From Nicotiana tabacum (lineage: Eukaryota; Streptophyta; Magnoliopsida; Solanales; Solanaceae): DNA of 64,000 nt. Under the pieces are notes generated by a model. The model saw nothing but the letters and a program-made list of their open reading frames with translations, searched no databases and was not told the origin of the DNA. Below are positions 8,080 to 20,290 of this stretch, piece after piece. The stretch is from positions 55,176,419-55,240,418 of the forward strand of contig NC_134095.1 in NCBI RefSeq assembly GCF_000715075.1, in the 5' to 3' direction. How positions within the stretch are numbered: the first letter of the stretch is position 1; every line of letters begins with the position of its first letter. The position numbers and the translations under genes are program-made.

Positions 8080-10944
8080 TGTGACGACCCAAAGGGTCAT
8101 CACCGTAATTCTTCCTTTTTCCATGCTTCCGAGACCTTGAAAACCTCGTTTTTAGTTGCCTCGATTTGCGTGCACAGTTCGGGCGTGTAGCCGGAAAGTT
8201 TTATGTTAGAATATGTGAATTTTGTGAAAGTTTTGATGAATTTTGATATTAATATGCATAATATTGACTCCGGTCAACATTTTTGGGAAACGGACCCAAA
8301 CCTATGATTCAACGATTCCTGAGGGTTCGTAGAAAATATGGGTCTTGGGCGTGTTCTCGGAAGTAAATTCCGAGGTCCCAAGCCCGAGAAATGAATTTTT
8401 GTGGGAAATTGTTTTCTGAAATTAATTAAGGAAAATGAAGAAGAAAATTGATCGGAAAACTGTGGTATCGGGCTCGCATTTTGGTTCCGACGACCGGTAC
8501 GAGTCTTAAATATGTTTTAAGCACTATCTGTAAAGTTTGGCTAAAAACGGACGTCATATGATGTGTTTCGGACTTAAAATGGGGAATATGAGTTTTATGA
8601 AAGTTGAGAGAAAATCATGTGTTTTGAGGCTTGATTCTATGTATATGATGTTATCTTGGCAATCTGATTGCACGAGTAAGTCCGTAAGATGTTTTAAGGT
8701 TGTGTGCATGTTTGGTTTGGAGCCCCGAGGGCTCGGGTGAGTTTCGAGTGGGGCCCGGGAGGTCTTAACTTATAAAAAAATGCAGATTCAGGTGTTGCAG
8801 GTCCGACGCGGCCATTTCCGCGCGGTCCGCGCTGATGGCCACGCGGCCGCGACACTTTTCTGTGTGGTCCACGTGGTAGGGTTCAGAGGGGGATGACCAG
8901 GCCGACCAGCGCAGCCGCTCACCAAATCAGTGCGGTCCGCGCTGGGTGGGTTCAGAAAGAGCCCACTTCTTCTCACCCTCGGCGCGGCTACGGTACATTT
9001 CCGCGCGGTCCGTGCTGGCAGCCATGCGGCCGCGGTGCATTTCTGCGCGGTCCGCGCCAGCCCCAGTATATATATAAATTCAGGATTTTCAGTCATTTTT
9101 TGCACTTTTCAAAAACCCAAAACCTAAGAGGCGATTTTCCAAACAACTTTTCTTCTTCAAAACGATTGGTAAGTGATTTCTAACTCATTTTCTTCACTTC
9201 TTAACATCTTTTAACATGATTTCAACTTCAAAACAAAGATTTTCATGGGGGAAATTGGGTGTTTTGGGTAGAACCTAGGTTTTCTACAAATTGAGGAGTT
9301 GGACCTCAATTTGGGGTCCGATTTCAAAACAAAGCATATACTTGGATTCGTGGGAGAATGGGTAACCGGGTTTTGGTCCGAACCTCGAGTTTCGACCACG
9401 TGGGTACGGGGGTGTTTTTGACCTTTTTGGGAAAAACCTTGTAAAAATTATTTTCATGCATTGGGATTGATCCATTTAGTAATTATTAATGTGATTGAGT
9501 AACTTATGACTAGATTCGAGCGGATTGGTGGTGGAATCATGAGGTAAAGCTATACTAGAAGCGTGAGTTGAGTTTGGAGCATTCGAGGTAAGTGTTTATT
9601 CTAACTTTGGCTCGAGTGAACAGGATTAGGATGATATTTGCTACTTGCTAATGTGGAGTACGCTGTATAGGCATGGTGACGGTTATCTATGCACCGGAGT
9701 CTAGCATGACCGTGAGTCTTGATTTCTTTTAATTCGAATAATGTGACACAAGCTCCTTGTTTATTTGATGAGTTTCATATGATATGAACGGTCGAGGTAG
9801 AATTGTGATTGGTGTACTCTTGGAGCGTTAGCTCGAACATGAATGTGTTAGTTGAGGAAAAAGTGATTTAAAAAGAGAATGCATTGTGATTACTCACTTG
9901 CTGGGATGGGTAGACTCATATATATACTCTCCCTTGTCGGGATATTTTGGGTTGTTAGCTATACCCTTGCCGGGTTAAAGGTATTGAGATGTTATTCTCC
10001 CCTGAAGGGGTCTACTATATGAAGTCAGATATTATGAACTATATTATGGGATCGTGTGGCACACCGTCCACTTATATATGATATTATGGGATCGTGTGGC
10101 ACGTTGTCCACTTATATATGATATTATGGGATCGTGTGGCACGCCGTCCACTTATATATGATATTATGGGATCGTGTGGCACGCCGTCCACTTCTATATG
10201 ATATTGTGGGATCGTGTGGCACGTCGTCCACTTATATATGATATTATGGGATCGTGTGGCACGCCGTCCACTATATATATTATGGAAACCGGAGTTTCTT
10301 CTGTTTATTTCCGATATTTCATTTTTATCTGTTACTCCCCGATAGCATGTCCCCTCCCAGCTTTGCTTTGTATTATCTTGTTATTGTTTTCTTGCACTTG
10401 TTATATATATATGTACAGGTTAATTGTGGTAGGTCCTGTCTAGCCTCGTCACTACTTCGACGAGGTTAGGCCAGGCACTTACCAGCACATGGGGTCGGTT
10501 GTGCTAATGCTTCACTCTGTGCATTTTTGTGCACATATCAGGGAGCAGCTTTCGGACCGCAGTAGTAGGACTTATGGGAGCTATCTTCAGTCCAGGTACT
10601 CTCGAGGTAGCCTAGCTGGCGTTCGCAGGCCGAAGTCCCTTTCCATGTTTCTTGTTTGTTCATCTTGTACCAGACAAACATGATGTATTTCCTTTCCGAC
10701 ATTGTTTGTAGTTTTCTGTAGTAGTCCGTGAGCTAGTGACCCCTGACCTTAGGTAGTGATGTGTATTAAACTTCCGCACTTTTGGTTTTCAGTTGTTTTA
10801 AAATTAAAGTCTTCCGCTTAGATTTTGTCTCTCTTATTATATTGTTGAAAGAAAGCAGGAAAGGTGTTTTAAACATTTGGCTTGCCTAGCTCCAATAGTA
10901 GGCGCCATCACGACACCCGATGGTGGGAAATCCGGGTCGTGACA
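8080..10944 (+). repeat. Element A 3' LTR (2,865 bp)
   Basis: It starts TGTGACGACCC and ends GGGTCGTGACA, and is collinear with the 5' LTR. The CpG-rich motif block is at about 8800-9062, the TATA-like TATATATATAAA at 9067-9078 and the 40-bp minisatellite at 10038-10276 with about six units. Divergence from the 5' LTR is uneven: by eye the segment 9121-9480 has about four mismatches, whereas the first several hundred bases have many more. Confidence 0.93.
10038..10276 (+). repeat. 40-bp minisatellite in element A 3' LTR, about 6 units
   Basis: Same unit as at 2357-2840, in 40-bp register, and lacking the 44-bp interruption seen there. A much shorter TATATATA run follows at about 10272-10280. 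Confidence 0.88.
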
Positions 10945-11053
10945 TATAGCCTCTGAAATATAAGCACAGACGTCTCCATACCGATCCTTCAGACTCTATT
11001 AAGCTTGCTCGTGACTCGTGAGACCTATGTAACCTAGTGCTCTGATACCAACT
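10945..11053 (-). other. E2 leader and primer-binding site (PBS at 11039-11050, minus strand)
   Basis: On the minus strand, TGGTATCAGAGC begins three bases after the LTR end. The leader that follows (GAGACCTATG.. and GAGTCT.. when read in reverse complement) resembles the leaders of A, B, C and D. Element A is inserted between 10945 and 390, so the leader continues at 390 and below. Confidence 0.8.
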
Positions 11054-11814
11054 TGTCACGTCCCAAAATTCCCAACTTTGGGGCCAGGATGGCGCCTAAC
11101 ATTTCACTTGCTAGACAAGCCAACGTTAGAATAATATTAGCCATTTTATACCAATTTAATAACAACTAAACAATGCGGAATTTAAAATCTAAGTAAAGTG
11201 ATTATCCCATCATAATAGCGATGTCTAAAAACCATACCAGAACTGGTGTCACAAGTGCACGAGCTACTAAAATAATTGTTTGTAAGAAATAAATACAACA
11301 CTGTCTCTGAAAATACACGAACAAAATAGGAATAGTAGATAGAAGGAGATGCCAAGGCCTACGGACGCCTACAGGACTACCTCGGGTCGCCTGATGAACA
11401 AGGAGCAGCAATCTCACTATGGTCCGAAGTCTACAGCACTAGGATCTACACAAAAGAGTGCAAAGTGTAGTATCAGCACAACCGACCCCATGTGCTGGTA
11501 AGTGCCTAACCTAACCCCGACGAAGTAGTGACGAGGATAGGACCAGACTACCAAATAAACCTGTGCAGTTAAATCACATATAGTGAAAAAAAAGAACAAT
11601 AATGTGCAGTTAAGCATGGGAGGGGATAACATATTGCGGCGACATCGAATAATAACAGAAGAACAACAAATAAATATGAGGATAACCATATTTCAATTGA
11701 AAATAAGAAAAGGGAATCATGCTGCGGGGTACAACAAGTATCAACAGGAAACCATCAATTAAATGTAGAGAAACCATAACTCAGTTATCAATAAAAATCA
11801 GAAAATCAAAGACA

Positions 11815-12330
11815 AGTGCGTGGCATCACCCTTTGTGGTTTAACAGTTTCTTACCAAAACAATACACGACATCACCCTTCGTGCTTTAACACTCTCTCAC
11901 CAAAACAATACACGGCATCACCCTTCGTGCTTTACACTCTTCCTCACCCAAGTAACAATCACAAGGAAAATAGGGTAAGGGAATGTATAACATCAAAATA
12001 AAATCAAGTAATAACAAAAAATTAGTAAATAAACGTAAAGGACAACATAAAATTTATCAGCAAGAATCAGGAAAATCAAGGACAAGTACACAGCATCACC
12101 CTTCGTACTTGTACTCTCGTCCTCACCATAAGAATAAATATAAACTACACGGCAGCACCCTTCGTGCTTTTACTCTCATACTCACCATAAAATCAATATA
12201 ATTGGCACGGAATTGTACATCATGCGGCACAACATCACCCTTCGTGCTTTACACTCTTCCTCACAAAATCATACACGACATCACCATTCGTGCTTTAACA
12301 CTCTTCCTCACCCAAACAATAATCACAAGA
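11815..12330. repeat. 46-bp degenerate tandem repeat in E2 LTR, about 7 units
   Basis: Each unit carries CATCACCCTTCGTGCTTTA followed by a CTCTTCCTCACC-like stretch. Anchors occur at 11824, 11870, 11916, 12094, 12153, 12233 and 12279, so the spacing is 46 bp where the array is uninterrupted. Some units have been separated by unrelated A-rich sequence. Confidence 0.8.
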
Positions 12331-12507
12331 AATAAGGGCAAGGAAATAAATGAAATCTCAATAAAATCCCGGGAAGGGAACAATAGTACAACAATCAAAT
12401 CCCGACAAGGGAAACAATATCAAAATAATAACATCCTGGCAAGGGAGACAATATCATGATTCTCTCTCTTCTTTCTTCTTTCACGTTTACTTCACAACTC
12501 GATTTAC

Positions 12508-12660
12508 AACTTGAGTCAACGCTCTATAGTGTTCAACAATTCTATTCTTAACTTGATCCAATGCTCTACAATGTTCAACAATTCAATTCTTAACTTGAGC
12601 CAACGCTCTACCTTGTTCAATAATTAATTTCTCAACTTGAGCCAACATTCTACCATGTTT
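12508..12660. repeat. 42-bp tandem repeat in E2 LTR, about 3.6 units
   Basis: Units begin AACTTGAGCCAACGCTCTA and contain TGTTCAACAATT. They start at 12508, 12550, 12592 and 12634, with the last one partial. Confidence 0.85.
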
Positions 12661-12787
12661 AATTAACAATAATACTTCCACAAGTTATATTCCTCAATAA
12701 AAATTATGATATAGAGCATGAACACTATGAAACAGAGTCACATTAATCATAGTATAAGACTCACGGGCATGCTTGACACCAACGTAT

Positions 12788-15736
12788 TGTCACGACCCCA
12801 ACCCCGGTCATGATGGCGCCCAACACACTGCTAGGCAAGCCCGACCATTCAACAACATTATCCCAAATTCTTATTCAGATTATAGATAAATATCACAAAG
12901 AATTTACTAAGTCATTACATTCAAGTGTATAATTAATAATAAAATCAGCGGAAGTTCAATTACAATACCACACCATTGCCCAATAGAATCCGGTGTCACG
13001 AATATGTGCCTCTAATACAGAATATCCACCTATTACAAGTCTATCTAGGAAAAATACGGAATAAAAGATAGAGATAGAGGGGAGAGATCAAGGCTGCGAA
13101 CGCCATGCAGCTACCTCAATACTCCCGGATACTGCCTGCTCAGCTAAACAATTCCTCACTTAGCCTGTGGTGTACTTGGATCTGCACACAAGGTGCAGGG
13201 AGTAATGTGAGTACTCCGACCAGTGAGTAATAAACATAAAGAAAGGTTGAGAATAAGAAATCATGGAAAAATACAAAGTAAACTATAACTGGCAGTTTAG
13301 AACAACAAATAGTGAAGCAACAAGTCAATTAAATCAGAGTACCAAATACTAAGACAGGTATAACCGATAAAAACAAATGCACGAGTGCAATGCAATGCAT
13401 ATGATGGTACACTCTAGTACCCACTGCGGCGTGCAGCCCGAGCCATCTATTTATTTATCGTCGACGGCGCTCACTGGGGGTGTGTACAGACTCCGGAGGG
13501 GCTCCTACAGCCCAAGCGCAATATCAAGCCATCTCGTGGCATCAAATCTAGGCCCTCGACCTCATATCAATCTCAGTATAATCACCCAAGCTCTCGGCCT
13601 CAATATCAATGTAATCAACCAGGCTCTCGGCTTCAATATCAATGTAATCAACCAAGCTCTCGGCCTCAATATCAATATAACACTGCTGTGGCGCGCAACC
13701 CGATCCATGCTCAGTCCAGAAATCATCATAAGCCCCTTGGGCATTTGTAAAACAGTAGTTCTCAGCCCGAAATATCATTTAAGTTTTCAAATCTTAGAAA
13801 GATGGCTGAGTTTGCAAAACAGTATTTAAAACCTTGGACTGAGGTCAAATGATATGCAAAATATGCGAAAGCATTGATATCAATCCCTGAAGGATTCAAA
13901 TAATTGGCAAGAAGCCCAAATGTAACAATTAAATCCAAGTAAGTATGATTCTCAATTTAGTTCAAGTAGAAAACACGGTAAAAACATCTCTCGGGACGGA
14001 CCAAGTCACAATCCCCAACGGTGATCTACCCCACACCCGTTATCCAGTATGAAAGTCACCTCAATATAGAGTTACGATGTGAAATTCCGGGGTTTCAAAC
14101 CCCCAGGACATCATTTACATCAATTACTCACCTCGATCCGGTCCAAAATCTAGCCCGCGATGCCTCGCCCGCACGAATCGACCTCCGGATGCTCCAAATC
14201 TATCCACAATCAGTACATAATCATTAAAATATGCTAAGGGAGCGAAGCCCACTCGAAAATATCCAATTTAACATCAAAATCCCGAAATTGCTCAAACCTG
14301 GCCCCCGGGCCCACGCTTCGGAATTCGACGAAACTCACAAAATTCGACAACCCATTCAACCACGAGTCCAATCATACCAAAATTACTAAATTCCGATAAC
14401 AATTCAGCTTCAAAATCTAGAATTTTCGTTTTTTGAAAAGTTTACAAATTTTCTCCAATTTCTTCCATTTGATTCACTAATTCTTGATGAAAATAACCAT
14501 GAAATCATTAAATATAATCACTTTTGGATATAGAACACTTACCCCAATCCATATGGTGAAAATCGCTTCGAAAATCGCTTCAATCCGAGCTCCATAGCTC
14601 CAAAAATGAGAAAACTCTCGGACTGCCCGAATCATACACTGTCCAAAAAATCGCATTTTACTGTTCATGTTTACTGTACACGGATAGTGTTCACGCAGGT
14701 GTGGTTACTGTTCACACGTGCGAAAAATGCAGAAATTGCCCAGAAAATTGCAGCAACTTTTCGTTTCACTAAAAAGGCTCTAACTCTATCATACGAACTC
14801 GGAATTCGATGATTCTTGTTCCTATGAGTCACAAATAATAATACGAACATAGCCCTTCAGTCAAAACTCAATTAGAAGCTCATTTGATCAGTTCAATACC
14901 CATTTCGCTCGTTAAAAAATTAACTCATGTTTCGTGTAAAAAAACCCAATCGCGACTTGATGAAATTAGACCAAACTTTCCAGATCACTTAAATAATGAA
15001 TTATTTAAATTCTGGAAATCTCGAAATAAAATTTCAATTTCTAGAACTAAAAATGGACCTTTGGATCATTACATACTTATGCTCAAACGACAAAAATCTT
15101 CCGAAAACTCTTCTAAAACTTATCCGAGCCTCATGGGACCCCGACCAAACATGCCAACATAATTCATAACATTATTCAAACCTCTTCCAATCATCAAAAC
15201 ACCTCAAACAACATCAAATTACTCAAAACTCATAGAATTCAAGCCTAATTTTCTAAAAACTTCCGAAATACACTTCGATCAAAAACCCGACCAAACCACA
15301 TCCGAATGACCTGAAATTTTGCACACATATCCCAAATCACCTAACGAAGCTACAACAACTCTCAGAATTCCATTCCGACTCTCGGATAAAAATCTCACCG
15401 ATCAACCAGAATTCGCCAAAATACTAACTTCGCCAATTCAAGCCTAATTCTACACCGGACGTCCAAAATTACTTTCGATCATACTCCTAAGTCAAAAATC
15501 ATCCCCCGAAGCTAACCGAATCATCAGGATTCAAATCCGAGCCCTTTAACATATAAGTCAACGTCCGGTTGACTTTTCCAAAACAAACCTTCCTTAAAGA
15601 GACTAAGTGTCTCATTTCCTACTAAAACCAATCCAAATCAACTCGTTCACACCCAACACTGATAATGAAGCATAAAGAAATAGGAAATAGGGGAAACGGG
15701 GCAGTAACTCACGAGACGACGAGTCGGGTCGTCACA
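12788..15736 (-). mobile_element. Solo LTR S1 (2,949 bp) with perfect TSD CGTAT
   Basis: It begins TGTCACGACCCC at 12788 and ends GGGTCGTCACA at 15736, and is flanked by CGTAT at 12783-12787 and 15737-15741. No PBS, internal region or second LTR is present, so it is a solo LTR left by LTR-LTR recombination. It is the same family as the LTRs of element B: U3 start (15736 side) TGTGACGACCCG, and the TACTGTTCA-type repeat module at about 14630-14725. A 33-bp tandem repeat lies at about 13590-13690. A 150-codon frame (13377-13829) runs antisense to the LTR; see findings. Confidence 0.95.
13590..13690. repeat. 33-bp tandem repeat inside S1, about 3 units
   Basis: Units read GCTCTCGGCCTCAATATCAA followed by TGTAATCAACCA. 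The same block occurs in reverse orientation in both LTRs of element B (about 22694-22790 and 30418-30510). The period is a multiple of three, which keeps the antisense frame open. Confidence 0.85.
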
Positions 15737-17344
15737 CGTATAGATACTCGTCACCATGCCTATACATCGTACTCAACAAATAACACATAGCAAATAGGAC
15801 ACATCTCCTAATCTCTTAAGCTAAGGTTAGTCCAAACACTTACCTCGCTTTGCAACCAATTCAAGATACCAATAAACTTTTGCCTTGAAAATTCGTGTAC
15901 GAAAGCTTCAAATCTAGTCATAATAATTCAATACACTCAATACAAATCATAGGAATTATTTCCATATGAATTTACTAATTTTTCCGGATAAAATTTGAAA
16001 TATATTTTAAAATTCAACAGTGGGACCCACATCATGAATCCCGGAAAAAACATACGAAATTTGAATACTCGTTCTGATACGAGTTCAACCATACAAAAAT
16101 TATCGAATTCCGACATCGGATTGCCTTTCAAATCATAAATTAAAGTTTTGAAGATTTCTGCCATTTTTAACCCAATCTTTGCCTATTTGAACTCAACAAT
16201 ATTCCCATAAACTTATTGTTACAAGCATGTATAACTAATACTCAAACATACATGAATCATCTTACTAATTACCCATTTCTAGTTAGATTTCGAAATTGAA
16301 GAATTGGGGAAAAGAAATTCTTACCTCTTCGAAGCCTTAGCAACCCTTTGATGCAATTTCAATGCTTGGACAAGATTTTTGATGAACAAGGAACTTGAGC
16401 TTCTTCCTCTCTCTAGAATTGCTCTTTCCTGTCTCTAAAAGCACCAGAAAATCCCAAAATAACAAACCCTAAATGAGTTAAATGAAATGGGGTTCGGGTC
16501 TTAAAAACCCATTTTTGTACTGCTGTGGCGCATGGAGCGCCGCGAGGGATGGGGCAGCTGTGCAAAATGTTCTTAGAAACGTTTTCTAATGCTCTCTAGA
16601 TTCCTCCACAGGCGCGCCGCATGGGGCATCGCATGGGGCGTCGTGGTAGTTTAATTTTCTGCCAGCCTTCGATAATTTGATCATAACTTCTTGTAGGAGT
16701 ATTCAAATGACGAACGGTTTGATGCTATGGAAACTAGACTCAAAGAGATTTAATTTGATAGGTTGTGAATAAAAAAAGCTCGTTATATCCATGTGGATAT
16801 GCTCATCCAAAGTGAGGTCTTGCTCGTACTCATTTGCAACTTTAGTCTATTATGAAATTTTCCAACTTGGCTTAGACTTAGAACCTTCCTTCTACCTCAT
16901 ATCACTTATAGTATGTTTCGTACACTTGCTATCATATCCAATTGGTATCCATCATGTTAATAAGTCGTCAGATGAGAAGTAGAGTCTGCCCCCAAACACA
17001 TAACATAACTTACCTCTTCTTTCGCACGTTTAAATTTTCCCGAATTTTTACTAACTCCCAAAATTTCCAAAAATTTAGCCAGAGTTTCCTTTGTAACTAG
17101 GCCTACCCACCTGTCAGAGAATCCCAAAAACCAATCCTAACAACATACATATAATCCAATCAACGTAACACAACATGAAAATAATACCAACATTGGCCTC
17201 ATGAGTAATATATTACTAGAGAAGGAACGCCATTCACATCAACTATTCAGATGATACTTAACTCATAGCGGGTAAGCTCTTGACATTTTCATAAAATATA
17301 GAATTTAATGTTTAAATTAAAGATGAAATTTCTGGGTCATCACA

Positions 17345-17851
17345 TAAATCTTGCCACCTTGCAAACATTTGTATGGAAACATCATATTTAAATTTTTTAT
17401 TAAAGATAAATTTTGCAGCCTGACAATCAGTTCTAATCAAAAATTTCTGATTGTATAAGTCAGTTTGGAATTTCATAATACATTTAACAATAGAAAGAAT
17501 TTCTTTAACTACAGCCGCATAATTCTTCTAGGATTCATTCCATTTTCCAGAATAAAATTGAACAAGATATTCTTGTTTATCTAATGGAGAATATTGTTTC
17601 AATATCCCACCATAGCCAATATCAGAGACGTCAGTTTCCACAACCTTTGCCCAAGTGGGATTAGCGAGAGTTAAACAAGAAAGGTTATGAACCTTCTGTT
17701 TTATTCTCTTGACTGATTCAGTATGACTATCAGTCCAAGCTTTTGGATTCTTCTTTAGCCTATCATAATGAAGTGCAATATTTTTAGCAAGATCCTTTAT
17801 AAAAGGAGAGATATAATTCAAACTTCCTAAAAATTGCTGAAGCTAGGTCTT
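17345..17851 (-). pseudogene. Endogenous pararetrovirus RNase H fragment (copy 1)
   Basis: On the minus strand the sequence encodes the end of RT and RNase H of a Caulimoviridae polyprotein. It shows FLGSLNYISPFIKDL-type connection sequence and the RNase H box TDVSDIGYGG followed by EYLVQFYSGKW. The frame from 17821 to 17528 is open, then a stop interrupts it. The upstream part of the same RT lies at 31784-32463 and was split off by solo LTR S2. A TAG close to the S2 insertion point replaces an expected Gln. A second RNase H copy in the same orientation is at 47220-47733. Viral genus cannot be assigned from this alone; the layout resembles petuvirus, florendovirus or solendovirus-like EPRVs. 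Confidence 0.85.
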
Positions 17852-18454
17852 TGTCACGACCCTAACCCCGAACTCGGTCATGATGTCACCTCTCGTGAAG
17901 ACAAGGCCAGACAGTTCAACCCAACTCAACTTTTAAAGAATTTAATCAACATAAAAATAGTCTAAACTTGATTTAAACAATACTAAATAGCAGAAATATC
18001 GATAACAATGCGGAAAGTCTAACCCAACATAGCCCTACCCAGGGTGTCACAAGTCACGAGCATCTCTAAACCATAATACTAGTCTGATAAAGTCATAAAC
18101 TACTACAAGTGTTTGAAAGGAAACAGAAATGATAGAGAGGTAGAGACACGGGGCTGCGGACGTCAACAGCTACCTCGTAGTCTCGGAAAAACTGTCTGGA
18201 ACTAGAGGAATCAACACTCAGGAGTGGTACCAGCGACGTCTGAATCTGCACACATGGTGCACGGAGTAATGTGAGTACTCTGAACCAGTGAGTAATAAAT
18301 ATAATGACTGAAGGTAAGAAAACACGTAAGGCATACGTCATTCTATAATGACGTAGTAAAAGAATCACTTAAAACAGTAAAACTGTGAAGAATCAAGTAA
18401 AAATCCCTTTTCAACAAGTAAAACAAGTAGTTGACAACTAAGTAAACAAATAGA

Positions 18455-18560
18455 AGTTCGCCCCTCGGGCACAGTATCAACAAATCTGCCCCTCGGGCAA
18501 CATCTCAGAAATAGTATCAGCCCCTTGGGCTCAATCTCAGAAGAATGCCAGCCCCTCGCG
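18455..18560. repeat. GCCCCTCGGGC motif cluster in S2
   Basis: Four to five near-copies of the almost palindromic GCCCCTCGGGC lie at intervals of about 30-40 bp. Equivalent clusters occur in the LTRs of C (36104-36215, reverse complement), D (50241-50372) and E (60290-60395). Confidence 0.7.
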
Positions 18561-20290
18561 CTCAATCTCACATCATAATGGGTACCCACGCTCAATAGGG
18601 GTGTACAAACTTCGGGAGGGCCCCCTTATGGCCCAAGCACAATATCAAGACATCTCGTGGCATCAAGTCTAGGCCCTCGACCTCATTTCAATCAAGCCAC
18701 CTCGTGGAGTATATATGTATCTCAGGCCCTCAGCCTCATACCAGTACCAGTGTATCCTCACAACTAGGCCCTCGGCCTTGCTCTGTCCAAAAATCATCAC
18801 AAGCCCCTCGGGCAATAGTAAAACAGTATCTCTCAGCCCAAAACATCATTTAAAATATCATTTAAGTCTTAAAACTGAGTAAAAATGGCTGAGTAGTAAA
18901 ACGATAGAAAATAACGCGACTGAGTTCAAGTAATAATTCAAAACAGTGAGGAAATGGTAATAAAAATCCCTAAAGGGTCCAAATAGTTGGCACGAAGCCC
19001 AAATATGGCAATCATCCCAAATCGTGATGATAGAAAATAAGTTTCAACTAAATACGTGGTAAAATCATCAATCGGGACGAACCAAGTCACAATCCCCAAT
19101 AGTGCACGACCTCACGCTCGTCATCAAGCATGTGTCTGACCTCAATACAGCACTACGATGTGCAATCCGGGGTTTCAAACCCTCAATGCATCATTTACAA
19201 TTATTACTCACCTCGAACTGACTAAATCTCTAGCTCGCGACACCTTTGCCCCTCGAATTGGCCTCCACGCGCGTCAAATCTATCCAATATCAGAACAAAT
19301 ACGTCACAATATGCTAAAGGAAAAAAGCCCAAACGAAAACAATCGAATTACCACAAAATTCCAGAAAGTGGTCAAACCCGACCCCCCGAGCCCACATCTC
19401 GTAATTTGACAAAATTCACAAAACTAGAATCCTTATACTCTCCCGAGTCTAACCATATGAAAATTATCCAATTCTGATACCATTTGGTCCTTCAAATCAT
19501 CATTTTACATTTTTGAAAGATTTCACAATTTTCTTCCCAAATTCCATCCCAAATCACGAATTAAATGATGAATTCAATGATAGATTCATGTACTCTAGCC
19601 AAATCTGAGTTAGAATCACTTACCCCGATGAATTTCTTGAAAAACCTTCGAAAAATCACCAAAATCCGAGCTCTCTAGGTCAAAATATCGAATAAAACCG
19701 AAAAACTCGTATTTATAGAGTACCCCACATATTTCCACCTCCGCGGACCACACAAAATCGACCGCGGTCCGCACAAAAATGACCGCAGCCGCACAGGCTT
19801 TCCTCTACAGTGACAGGTTTTAGTAGTTTGTCCATAACTTTCGCTACAAATGTCCACATTGCGATATCTTTAGCTTTTTGGAAACTAGACATGAAGGTCT
19901 ACAACTTTTGGTTTTGAATCATCTCAGAATTCCTTGTAGATCAAAAGATATAGCTTCCGAGGTAAGACCAGTGAAATGTTCCCCACCGCGGCCGCATTGC
20001 ATTTTGTGCGGTCCGCACAGCACCTACCGCAACAGCACTTCATTTTGTACGGACCACGCGGGTGGATTCCGAGGTCTGCAACCCTTCTGGACCTACTACA
20101 ACTATGATTTTTGGCCTAAAATATCCCGGAACCTACTCAGAACTCCCGGAACTTCTAAACAATTGTACCAACACATCCCATGACATCGTTCAAACTTGTT
20201 CAAAACTTCGGAACGCTCACAACAACATCAATCACCAATTTAACATAGGATTCAAGCCTAAGAACTCCAAGAACTCTTAAATTATGCTTT

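Larger units (their letters stand above)
391..10944 (+). mobile_element. Element A: full-length chromodomain-type Ty3/gypsy retrotransposon (Tekay/Del-like), coding-dead
   Basis: Both LTRs begin TGTGACGACCC (391 and 8080) and end GGGTCGTGACA (3523 and 10944). A primer-binding site follows the 5' LTR and a purine tract precedes the 3' LTR. Between them lies one gag-pol reading frame in the order gag, zinc knuckle, RT, RNase H, integrase, chromodomain, which is the Ty3/gypsy order. The flanking pentamers are CATAG (386-390) and TATAG (10945-10949), a 5-bp TSD with one mismatch. The element sits in the leader of E2 in the opposite orientation. Total length is 10,554 bp. The protease is missing and the frame carries several stops, so it cannot move on its own. 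The clade name rests on the chromodomain-like C-terminus and general recognition, not a tree. Confidence 0.93.
1..17344 (-). mobile_element. E2: minus-strand gypsy-type LTR retrotransposon, 5' half only, interrupted twice
   Basis: Read on the minus strand, this element starts with its 5' LTR (17344 down to 11054), followed by a primer-binding site, a leader and the start of gag (390 down to 1). The rest lies left of the window. Element A (391-10944) is inserted in the leader and solo LTR S1 (12788-15736) in the LTR. The right end, where GGGTCATCACA stops at 17344, abuts pararetroviral RNase H sequence, so E2 was inserted into the EPRV. Its left TSD partner is outside the window, so the insertion cannot be fully checked here. 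Clade by gag and PBS similarity: same broad gypsy group as element A, with an unrelated-looking U3. Confidence 0.8.
11054..17344 (-). repeat. E2 5' LTR, interrupted by solo LTR S1
   Basis: On the plus strand the LTR reads from TGTCACGTCCC at 11054 to GGGTCATCACA at 17344; it is on the minus strand because the PBS lies on its low-coordinate side. Removing S1 and one TSD copy (12788-15741) leaves about 3.3 kb. It holds two tandem-repeat blocks (11815-12330 and 12508-12660) and a run of CCCGGCAAGGGA-like units near 12365-12450. The part from 15742 to 17344 is the U3 side. Short open frames here (for example 16791-16982) look accidental. Confidence 0.85.

Noticed and set aside
16791..16982. 63-codon frame near the U3 end of the E2 LTR
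   Set aside because: It lies in non-coding LTR sequence, with no homologue elsewhere in the window and no recognisable features.
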